6,986 nucleotides of DNA, taken from positions 40,303 to 47,288 of the forward strand of contig DIZH01000012.1 of the NCBI GenBank assembly GCA_002429325.1, read 5' to 3'. The notes under the pieces were generated by a model. It saw only the letters and a list, made by a program, of their open reading frames with translations. It did not search any database and was not told the origin of the DNA. Within the stretch, counting starts at the first letter, position 1, and each line of letters starts with the position of its first letter. Both the position numbers and the translations under genes were made by a program. The DNA comes from Patescibacteria group bacterium UBA6033 (lineage in GTDB: Bacteria; Patescibacteriota; Minisyncoccia; Phycocordibacterales; Phycocordibacteraceae). Below, in pieces: positions 1 through 4,834 of the stretch.

Positions 1-781
1 CGAGCGCAGCATCGGCTCCGATATCGAATGCAATCGCGACTGCGAGCGCCGCCGCGCCTGGGAATACCTGTGCGCCTCCCACCGAGCCTTTGACCGTAAT
101 AGTCTTGTGCTCCCCTTGGAGCGATACATCCGCATGCATACCCTCGACCTGGCCAAGAGCCATAGCATAACCGACCTTGCTGACGTGCACCGTGGCCTTC
201 GCATCGAGCCCATAGGAAATGATGCGCGCTGGCGTGCGCAGAGCATTCTCGCGAGCGTACGCATCGTCTGCAGATATGATGAGCGGTGCGGCGGCATGGA
301 GCGCATAGGCAGGAGAGAATTCCTCTTCGCGCACGGCTTCAGGCGATGAGTATGCTTCGACGTGCACGGGAATCTCAGGAAGTGGCGTCACGACCACCAC
401 ATCAGGCGTCACGATGCGCAGGATGCGAGCAAGGTCTCCAGGACGGTCTGCACCGACCTCGAGCACAAGCATCTTCGGATATATATTCGGGAGCACGAGG
501 AGCGCTGTCGCCCGCTTAATGAGCGAGAACCATGCCATAGGATTGTCCCAAGGATTGTCCACGCCGAGGATAGTGAACGGCACGCCGAATTCACTATTGA
601 AACTCTTCTCGCTTTTGCGTACAGAAAATCGCGTAGAGAGAACTGCGGCGACCGCATCCTTGGTCGACGTCTTCCCTACCGAGCCCGTCACCATCACGAT
701 ATGCGGCCGATAGCGCCGGACGACAAACCGCGCAAGCAGCGAGAGCAGGACGGTAATGAGGAATTTAAAGAGGTTTTTCAT
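1..781 (-). CDS. murF: MurF-type Mur ligase, membrane-anchored, 3' end cut by window edge
   Basis: An open frame runs from ATG at 781 to the window edge (260 codons seen). It belongs to the ATP-dependent Mur ligase family. MurF adds D-Ala-D-Ala to UDP-MurNAc-tripeptide in the cytoplasm. The visible signature is a P-loop TGSVGKTSTKD (residues 32-42), then FNSEFGVPFTIL (61-72), matching the MurF motif NNEIGxPLTxL, and VLEVGADRPGDLARI (106-120), matching the MurF EMGxxxxGEI region. The P-loop lies at residue 33 rather than near 110 as in E. coli MurF, so the usual N-terminal UDP-binding domain is absent. In its place is a hydrophobic stretch (about residues 4-21) followed by RRYR, a likely membrane anchor or amphipathic helix. 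The ATG overlaps the ftsI stop as ATGA, so the genes are probably translationally coupled; no Shine-Dalgarno sequence is seen. The family is certain. MurF rather than another Mur ligase is inferred from motifs and position. Confidence 0.85.
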   Translation of the reverse strand, partial: MKNLFKFLITVLLSLLARFVVRRYRPHIVMVTGSVGKTSTKDAVAAVLSTRFSVRKSEKSFNSEFGVPFTILGVDNPWDNPMAWFSLIKRATALLVLPNIYPKMLVLEVGADRPGDLARILRIVTPDVVVVTPLPEIPVHVEAYSSPEAVREEEFSPAYALHAAAPLIISADDAYARENALRTPARIISYGLDAKATVHVSKVGYAMALGQVEGMHADVSLQGEHKTITVKGSVGGAQVFPGAAALAVAIAFDIGADAAL

Positions 782-2532
782 AGGGAGGTGGTTGAAGCAG
801 TGCCTGACTGCGCAGATAGGCCGCGGTCAGGCGGGACTTGGTAATAATCAATGAGGAAGTGGACGAGGTCAAGGAAGGTCGAGTCGAGGGTCTCAGACGC
901 GAATTCAACATTCTGAGGGTCGTTCGTGTAGAGCAGAATGATGAAGCGCGGGCTATACGACGGGAAGAATCCCACGAAAGAATGGAAATACCGATTGTCA
1001 TAGTAGCCGCCATGCCCATCGGTGAGCTGCGCCGTACCGGTCTTCGCAGCGACGGACATCGTCGGAATGATGGCTTTGCCATTCTCGAGCTTCTGATCGA
1101 CGAGCGCCGTCATCATCTGTGTCGTCTCGCGCGCAGCAATTGCCGAGAACACCGGAACCTTCTGACTCCAATCGAGCGAGCGCTCAATGCCTGAGTCGAG
1201 CCGTATCGCACTCACCAGATGCGGCTGCACCATCACGCCGCCGTTCGCGATGGCTCCGAGCGCGCGTATCATCTGTATCGGCGTCACGGCAATACCCTGA
1301 CCGAACGACATATTGTCGAAGTTCACCTGCTGCGTCGTGGACAGGTTACTGAGGAGCGCATGGCCTTCATACGGTAGATCGATGCCCGTCTTCTGCCCGA
1401 AAAGCGTCGTGAAGTACCCGCGGAATTTCTCCTGCCCCAGCTGTGTCGCGACCCACGATGCGCCGACATTCAGCGACTGCAGGATAATCTGCTGCATAGG
1501 GATAACACCGCGTGCTTTATGATCCCAATTGCAGATTTTTCGCGTACTGACGGTGATACAACCAGTATCGTTATACGTCGTCTCAGGCGTAATGACGCCT
1601 GCATCGAGCCCAGACGTCATAGTGAGCGGTTTCATGATGGAACCGAATTCATGTACCGATTCGACGAACGGATTCCCCAAGACTTTCGGATTGACGCTCT
1701 GCAAGTCATTGCCGTCATACGTCGGGTAGCTTCCGAAAGCGATGATAGCGCCTGTGGACGGGTCCATGATGATGCCGCCAGATTCTTTGCTTGAGTAGCG
1801 CTTATTCACCTCGGCGAGATCATGATCGAGCCTCGTCTGCACTTCTGGCTCGATGGTCGTGACGATATCGCCCTCCCGCGCATCTTTGGCATTCACCAGC
1901 AGATTCCCCACGTTTGAAAACAGCTCCGCGAAGAAATTCTTATAGAGAGAATCACCTGAGCGGGATAGCGTCCCATCGTACTGTGCTTCAAGCCCAGTTT
2001 GGCCGATGAGTGAGTCGCCTGAACCGTACGACACAATACCAATCGATTGCGATGCGAGCGTACCGCCCGGATAATAGCGCCATCGCTCGCGCAGCACCTG
2101 CACTCCAGGAATATCGAGTGCAGCAAGCGCCTGACCCTGAGCGTCTGGTACATGGTGGGCAACTTCCACATACACCTGGCTTTTCTTCGCGGCAGAGGCA
2201 ATGAAAGAATCGTGCGTTACTGTGCTCGATGCAACTGCCGCTATCGCGGTATAGGCGGCCTCTGGGTCTTGAAGCGTCTGCGGATTGATAGCTACCAGGA
2301 AGCCAGTCGCGAGTGTTGCTGCAGAGATGTTCGTCCCGTTTTTATCAGTGAAATAGATGTTTCCGCGATCGAAGAGACCGCTGCTGCCCGATGCAAATTG
2401 CCGGTCAGCTTTCTCTGCATAGTCTGCACCGTGCACGATTTGTATGAAATAGAGTCTAACGAGCACGATACATGCAGCGAGCACAATGCCGGCGAGTACA
2501 AGGCGTATGCGGAAACGGAACTGCGCTCGCAT
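778..2532 (-). CDS. ftsI: Class B penicillin-binding protein, FtsI/PBP2-type septal transpeptidase
   Basis: The gene encodes 584 residues. It is a peptidoglycan DD-transpeptidase anchored in the cytoplasmic membrane with its catalytic domain outside; in this operon the likely role is septal wall synthesis with FtsL. One N-terminal membrane segment spans about residues 10-31. FDRGNIYFTDKNG (54-66) is the class B dimerisation/pedestal motif, slightly changed from RGxIxDRNG. The three active-site motifs are intact: SIMK with nucleophile Ser298 and Lys301, SLN (353-355), and KTGT (497-500). GGIIMDPSTGAIIA (252-265) starts the transpeptidase domain. No C-terminal PASTA domain is visible, and the tail after about residue 565 is low-complexity Ser/Thr/Ala. 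The start lies three bases after the ftsL-like stop, with only a weak AGG before it. The TGA stop overlaps the ATG of the next gene. The length is typical for FtsI/PBP2. Confidence 0.95.
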   Translation of the reverse strand: MRAQFRFRIRLVLAGIVLAACIVLVRLYFIQIVHGADYAEKADRQFASGSSGLFDRGNIYFTDKNGTNISAATLATGFLVAINPQTLQDPEAAYTAIAAVASSTVTHDSFIASAAKKSQVYVEVAHHVPDAQGQALAALDIPGVQVLRERWRYYPGGTLASQSIGIVSYGSGDSLIGQTGLEAQYDGTLSRSGDSLYKNFFAELFSNVGNLLVNAKDAREGDIVTTIEPEVQTRLDHDLAEVNKRYSSKESGGIIMDPSTGAIIAFGSYPTYDGNDLQSVNPKVLGNPFVESVHEFGSIMKPLTMTSGLDAGVITPETTYNDTGCITVSTRKICNWDHKARGVIPMQQIILQSLNVGASWVATQLGQEKFRGYFTTLFGQKTGIDLPYEGHALLSNLSTTQQVNFDNMSFGQGIAVTPIQMIRALGAIANGGVMVQPHLVSAIRLDSGIERSLDWSQKVPVFSAIAARETTQMMTALVDQKLENGKAIIPTMSVAAKTGTAQLTDGHGGYYDNRYFHSFVGFFPSYSPRFIILLYTNDPQNVEFASETLDSTFLDLVHFLIDYYQVPPDRGLSAQSGTASTTSL

Positions 2533-2535
2533 AGC

Positions 2536-2829
2536 CTAGCGTAATGCAGTCATGCTCGCAGCAGGCACGAATATCTGTGCGACAGGAGCAGCATATCCGA
2601 TAGTGCGGTAATCGACGGATTCGATCTGCGCTACGCCCGACAGATACTGCGATTCAAGCACGGCAAGTGAAGCTTCGTCGCTCTTCACGGACTGAGTGAA
2701 CTCAATAGTAAGTGCGGCATAGCTCATCACCATGGCGATCATGCCGATGTAGACAACCGCCAAGACAACCACCGTACCAGCAGCAAGCGATACAGGAGAG
2801 AACGGAATATGGAAACGGAATTTATGCAT
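2536..2829 (-). CDS. ftsL: FtsL-like small bitopic division protein
   Basis: The gene encodes 97 residues. A short basic N-terminus (MHKFRFH) is followed by one strong hydrophobic segment at about residues 13-37 and then a roughly 60-residue outer domain. The stretch 45-70 is polar and could form a short helix or coiled coil. The end (IESVDYRTIGYAAPVAQIFV) loosely resembles the C-terminal part of FtsL proteins, where the chain ends in an LG-containing segment. FtsL is a bitopic scaffold that, with FtsB-like partners, activates the FtsI/FtsW synthase at the septum. Sequence alone would not identify it. The call rests on topology, size and its place between rsmH and ftsI, the classical dcw position. 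The ATG overlaps the end of rsmH by eight bases and has no Shine-Dalgarno sequence of its own, so it is probably translated by coupling. Confidence 0.75.
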   Translation of the reverse strand: MHKFRFHIPFSPVSLAAGTVVVLAVVYIGMIAMVMSYAALTIEFTQSVKSDEASLAVLESQYLSGVAQIESVDYRTIGYAAPVAQIFVPAASMTALR

Positions 2830-3772
2830 ACAAATAAAGAGGTTCTATGCTACTCATCGGCTGGACCTCCGAAGCTGCGCTGCGCTCGAACACCCGCAGC
2901 TTCGCGCTTCGCGCTCGGCGGTTCGCGAGTATCTCGGCGTGTGTCGGAGCAATCGGTTTCTTGGGCGTCATCGAGCCCATGCCTGCTTCTGCAGCGTCCC
3001 GGAGGATATTCTTCACTACACGATCCTCGATGCTGTGGAAAGAGATGACGGCGAGACGGCCGCCCGGAGCGAGCGCGGCAAGCGCTGCCGCGAGTCCTTC
3101 CTTTAAGCTGCCTATCTCGTCGTTCGCGGCGATGCGAAGCGCTTGGAATGTCTTCGTCGCCGGATGGGTCTTGCGATCGTGATACCAGTGCGGCGTACCG
3201 GCCTTAATCGCCTCCACAAGCGCGTCAGTGGTGAGAATGCGCTCTTTACCGCGGGCCGCGACGATGGCGCGCGCAATGCCGCGCGAAAAATGCTCTTCGC
3301 CGTATGCAAATATAAGATCGGCAAGATCTTCTTCAGTCGAGCTGTTGATGATATCGGCTGCGGTCTCGCCGCCTTCGCCATAGGTCATGAGCAGCGGCTC
3401 ATCGCTCTGGAATGAAAAACCACGAGGAGAAGCTATCTGATAGCCACTCCAGCCGAGGTCAAACAGCATCTTGTCGACCTGGCCGATGCCGAGCCGCTCA
3501 AGGATGCGACCGAGGTTCCGGAAATTATCATTTATCAAATGTGCAACGGGACGCTCCGGTCGCCGGTCAAGCGCATAGGCCGCGCGACCGCGCTCAACCG
3601 CTGCCGGATCAGCATCAATACCGATGATAACGCCGCCCTCTCCGAGGGCGGCGAGCAATGACGAGAAATGGCCTGCCCCGCCGAGTGTGGCATCCACCAC
3701 AGTATCGCTCGGCTCTATCGCGAGAGCTTCAAGCACTTCCTGCATCAAGACGCTGTCATGTCGTGCTTCCAT
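2822..3772 (-). CDS. rsmH: 16S rRNA (cytosine-1402 N4)-methyltransferase RsmH (MraW)
   Basis: The frame is open from 3979, but I place the start at ATG 3772. The family begins with a HxPVL-type motif, and MEARHDSVLM gives exactly that at residues 5-9, for a protein of 316 residues, the usual size. RsmH transfers methyl from SAM to N4 of C1402 in the 16S rRNA decoding centre. Motifs in order: SAM-binding VDATLGGAGHF, GIDADP, LFDLGWSGYQI then RGFSFQSDEPLLMTY (family DLGVSSxQLD and RGFSF), FAYGEEHFSRGIARAIV, KTHPATKTFQALRIAANDE, GGRLAVISFHSIEDRVVK, and the C-terminal RRARSAKLRVFER. The family's usual VSSxQLD is WSGYQIA here, a divergent but recognisable version. Its end overlaps the ftsL-like gene by eight bases. 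The 140-base gap from mraZ holds an inverted repeat whose proximal arm ends three bases before this start codon. Confidence 0.95.
   Translation of the reverse strand: MEARHDSVLMQEVLEALAIEPSDTVVDATLGGAGHFSSLLAALGEGGVIIGIDADPAAVERGRAAYALDRRPERPVAHLINDNFRNLGRILERLGIGQVDKMLFDLGWSGYQIASPRGFSFQSDEPLLMTYGEGGETAADIINSSTEEDLADLIFAYGEEHFSRGIARAIVAARGKERILTTDALVEAIKAGTPHWYHDRKTHPATKTFQALRIAANDEIGSLKEGLAAALAALAPGGRLAVISFHSIEDRVVKNILRDAAEAGMGSMTPKKPIAPTHAEILANRRARSAKLRVFERSAASEVQPMSSIEPLYLYA
3631..3653 (-). other. Perfect 10-bp GC-rich hairpin inside rsmH
   Basis: CGCCGCCCTC (3631-3640) and GAGGGCGGCG (3644-3653) are perfect reverse complements around a three-base loop. The site encodes LAALGEGG between the SAM-binding motif and the GIDAD motif of RsmH. 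No T-tract follows. It would be very stable in RNA of either strand and could cause pausing. It may also simply reflect the Ala/Gly codons of this loop. Confidence 0.5.
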
Positions 3773-3775
3773 AAT

Positions 3776-3897
3776 AATCAATCCAAAGGACTCATATACT
3801 GCGCTCTGGCTCCCGCCTCGCTCACTCGCCGTACCGAAATGTACGCCTCTATCGCTCCGCTTCCCGCTCCTTGTCTCTGAGTCCTTTTGAGTTGATT
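3776..3897 (-). repeat. Imperfect inverted-repeat element between mraZ and rsmH
   Basis: Two arms of about 19-20 bases face each other at 3776-3794 (AATCAATCCAAAGGACTCA) and 3878-3897. The reverse complement of the second arm reads AATCAACTCAAAAGGACTCA. The arms share AATCAA at the outer end and AAAGGACTCA at the inner end, with a small mismatch/indel between. They enclose 83 bases that are strikingly purine-rich on the rsmH strand, including a small CGTAC-CGAAAT-GTACG hairpin near 3828-3843. On the operon RNA the downstream arm ends three bases before the rsmH AUG and would hide the only weak GGA that could guide ribosomes. This could be an RNA switch controlling rsmH or a small repeated (MITE- or REP-like) insertion. 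Flanks CTTCCATAAT and CTTCATA resemble each other only loosely, so a target-site duplication is unproven. Confidence 0.65.
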
Positions 3898-3912
3898 CTT
3901 CATACCGGACAA

Positions 3913-4335
3913 TTAGTTTCCAAGAGCTTCGGCAAACGCATCGGCATCGCGCTCGATAGACGCTGTGTACTTCTTCCACGCCTCTTCATCCCACATCTCA
4001 ATGCGGCTCGCGACGCCCGCGATGACCGTCTTTGCATTCAAACCGGCGAAACTTTTCAAATGGTCGGGGATGAGAATACGCCCAGCAGAGTCGACCTCTG
4101 CCTCCATTGCGCCTGCGAGGAACAAACGCGCGAGCCCGCGGGCTGCGGCAGTTCCTCCGGCATGCATTGCACGACTCTCGGCCTCTTTCGCCCACGCTTT
4201 CTTGGGATAGACGTAAAGACAATGATCAAGGCCGCGCGTTATGACAACAGCGCGGCCAAGCTCTTTCCGGAATTTCGCCGGAAGGGAGATACGATTCTTC
4301 GGATCGAGAGTGTGCAGGTATTCTCCGATAAACAT
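3913..4335 (-). CDS. mraZ: MraZ, transcriptional regulator of the dcw cluster
   Basis: The gene encodes 140 residues from ATG 4335. An upstream in-frame GTG at 4386 would add 17 residues, but it lies in the predicted operator and downstream of the -10, and family members begin with the MFxGEYxHxLDxKxR pattern seen here. MraZ is an AbrB-like DNA-binding protein that forms a ring-shaped oligomer and binds TGGG-type repeats upstream of its own gene. Two SpoVT/AbrB halves are visible, each with the characteristic DxxxR: DPKNR (11-15) followed by ISLPAKFR, and DSAGR (82-86) followed by ILIPDHLK. The length matches the family (about 140-150). No Shine-Dalgarno sequence precedes the start. It is the first gene of the minus-strand dcw operon and probably represses it by binding the repeats between 4367 and 4457. 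An 11-bp hairpin lies within its 5' coding part. Confidence 0.95.
   Translation of the reverse strand: MFIGEYLHTLDPKNRISLPAKFRKELGRAVVITRGLDHCLYVYPKKAWAKEAESRAMHAGGTAAARGLARLFLAGAMEAEVDSAGRILIPDHLKSFAGLNAKTVIAGVASRIEMWDEEAWKKYTASIERDADAFAEALGN
4230..4257 (-). other. Strong hairpin inside the 5' part of mraZ
   Basis: GGCCGCGC (4230-4237) and GCGCGGCC (4250-4257) pair perfectly. Inside them GTT (4238-4240) can pair with AAC (4246-4248), leaving one bulged A and a five-base loop. This gives an 11-bp stem about 80 bases into mraZ, over the residues LGRAVVITRGL. No T-tract follows. Its role, if any, is unknown. Confidence 0.45.
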
Positions 4336-4366
4336 AAAAATAAGTGAGCGAAATTGTTGCGAAACA

Positions 4367-4457
4367 GGCCACCATTCCCATTTCACACTTCATCCCACCT
4401 ATGTAGCATTATATGCCACTATCCCCCACATCTCCTAAGAGGGTTATCCCCACCCCA
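4367..4457 (-). promoter_or_regulatory. Candidate MraZ operator: TGGG-type direct repeats
   Basis: On the minus strand, TGGG-like units begin at 4457 and 4452 (TGGGG twice), 4428 (TGGGG), 4418 (TGGCA), 4397 (TGGGA), 4387 (TGTGA), 4380 (TGGGA) and 4371 (TGGCC). Pairs 4428/4418 and 4397/4387 are exactly 10 bases apart, one helical turn. E. coli MraZ is known to bind TGGGN repeats separated by five bases, which is the same 10-base period. The repeats lie both upstream and downstream of the predicted mraZ -10. Two units deviate from TGGG, so the exact set of true sites is uncertain. Confidence 0.55.
4408..4413 (-). promoter_or_regulatory. Predicted -10 element of the mraZ/dcw operon
   Basis: The minus strand carries an exact TATAAT here, 73 bases upstream of the mraZ ATG, which would start transcription near 4401. 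No good -35 is found at 15-19 bases upstream; the position holds purine-rich AGGAGA. The promoter therefore may be weak or need help from a bound factor. The element is flanked on both sides by TGGG-type repeats, which fits an MraZ-controlled promoter. This is inferred from sequence only. Confidence 0.55.
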
Positions 4458-4479
4458 AAAAGACGGGTAAAACGGTAAT

Positions 4480-4507
4480 TTGACAGATATTTGATGCGGT
4501 TTATTAT
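4480..4507 (+). promoter_or_regulatory. Strong sigma70-type promoter for the zinc-ribbon gene
   Basis: A perfect -35 TTGACA (4480-4485), a 16-base spacer and a -10 TATTAT (4502-4507, five of six consensus bases) predict a start near 4514 and a leader of about 20 bases. It is the best promoter in the window. It points away from mraZ and begins 23 bases beyond the outermost TGGG repeat. This promoter supports ATG 4536 rather than the in-frame ATG at 4491, which would precede the transcription start. Confidence 0.75.
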
Positions 4508-4524
4508 CAATCTATTCTTCGTAC

Positions 4525-4532
4525 AAGGAGGT
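4525..4532 (+). promoter_or_regulatory. Strong Shine-Dalgarno sequence fixing the zinc-ribbon gene start
   Basis: AAGGAGGT, a full match to the anti-Shine-Dalgarno sequence of 16S rRNA, lies three bases before ATG 4536 (seven bases from the GGAGG core centre). Most other genes here have weak or no Shine-Dalgarno sequences, so this small gene appears set for strong translation. Confidence 0.85.
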
Positions 4533-4535
4533 GAG

Positions 4536-4778
4536 ATGAAGAAAACGGTCTTGTTCTTTCACAAATTTGCTCTGTTCCTGCAGTGGTTGGGCCTGCGGTG
4601 CTCACAATGCGGGAGCTGGGAAAATACTATCTCCCACTCGAAACGCTTCGAGTGGGGCTCGGATGCAGGCGGGATACTGAAACTTGACCCGTACTACCTG
4701 AAGATAGAAACGGTCACCTGCGATGCCTGCAAACACGAGATGTCCTCGCATTGCGTGGGCATCGAAGACATCAACTGA
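4536..4778 (+). CDS. Small two-CxxC (zinc-ribbon-like) protein of unknown function
   Basis: The gene encodes 80 residues. I do not recognise the family. Two cysteine pairs, CSQC (22-25) and CDAC (62-65), lie 36 residues apart, a spacing compatible with a four-cysteine zinc ribbon. Further possible metal ligands follow closely (His67, His72, Cys73). The first 20 residues are hydrophobic with interspersed Lys/His (KKTVLFFHKFALFLQWLGL) and may pack against the ribbon or touch the membrane; this is not a clear signal peptide. The middle holds a polar, aromatic, Gly-rich segment, RFEWGSDAGG. The start is fixed by a strong promoter and Shine-Dalgarno sequence, and the stop is followed by an intrinsic terminator, so this is a real monocistronic gene. 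It diverges from the dcw operon across a shared regulatory region and converges on lysS. A strong hairpin lies inside the coding sequence. Nucleic-acid binding or metal storage are possibilities only. Confidence 0.85.
   Translation: MKKTVLFFHKFALFLQWLGLRCSQCGSWENTISHSKRFEWGSDAGGILKLDPYYLKIETVTCDACKHEMSSHCVGIEDIN
4633..4656 (+). other. Perfect 10-bp hairpin inside the zinc-ribbon gene
   Basis: CCCACTCGAA (4633-4642) and TTCGAGTGGG (4647-4656) pair perfectly around the four-base loop ACGC, with a further T-G wobble outside. No T-run follows, so it is not an ordinary terminator. It encodes the residues SHSKRFEW in the middle of the protein. It could be an RNA control element or a protein-binding palindrome, or be chance reinforced by codon choice. 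Confidence 0.6.
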
Positions 4779-4789
4779 CCCCACACCAC

Positions 4790-4834
4790 AATCGCCCACA
4801 GGTCGCCCGACCCACGTTGGGCGATTCTGTTTTT
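4790..4834 (+). terminator. Intrinsic terminator of the zinc-ribbon gene
   Basis: AATCGCCCA (4790-4798) pairs perfectly with TGGGCGATT (4818-4826) around a 19-base loop, and the T-rich tract CTGTTTTT follows. It begins 12 bases after the stop codon. The T-tract overlaps the last bases of the convergent lysS stop. On the opposite strand the hairpin is followed by G-rich sequence rather than T's, so it would end lysS transcription poorly. Confidence 0.8.

Noticed and set aside
537..563. Short tandem repeat in the Mur ligase gene (GACAATCCT twice)
   Set aside because: Only two units of 12 bases encoding DNPWDNP; likely a local duplication or chance, with no sign of a repeat array.
362..844. Plus-strand open frame of 160 residues opposite the Mur ligase
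   Set aside because: It is a shadow of the Mur ligase and ftsI coding strands; the composition is Arg/His-rich and no start signals are present.
2098..2123. 8-bp inverted repeat with a 10-base loop inside ftsI
   Set aside because: Stems of 7-8 bp with loops of this size are expected by chance several times in 7 kb; similar ones occur at 1584-1601 and near 905-940.
2047..2544. Long plus-strand open frame (165 residues) opposite ftsI
   Set aside because: It lies entirely antisense to a clear penicillin-binding protein, has no ribosome binding site or recognisable motif, and its open length is explained by codon bias of the real gene.
3773..3979. Longer RsmH start at 3979, overlapping mraZ
   Set aside because: The extra 69 residues are Arg/Ser-rich, cross the inverted-repeat element and precede the conserved HDSVL start; the family begins at the chosen ATG.
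3871..4347. Plus-strand open frame of 158 residues opposite mraZ
   Set aside because: It is antisense to mraZ, whose two DxxxR motifs show which strand is coding; no promoter or Shine-Dalgarno sequence is present.
4336..4386. GTG start adding 17 residues to MraZ
   Set aside because: It would place coding sequence over the TGGG repeats, and known MraZ proteins begin at the chosen Met.
4491..4535. Earlier ATG adding 15 residues to the zinc-ribbon protein
   Set aside because: It lies between the -35 and -10 of the predicted promoter, and the strong Shine-Dalgarno sequence points to ATG 4536.
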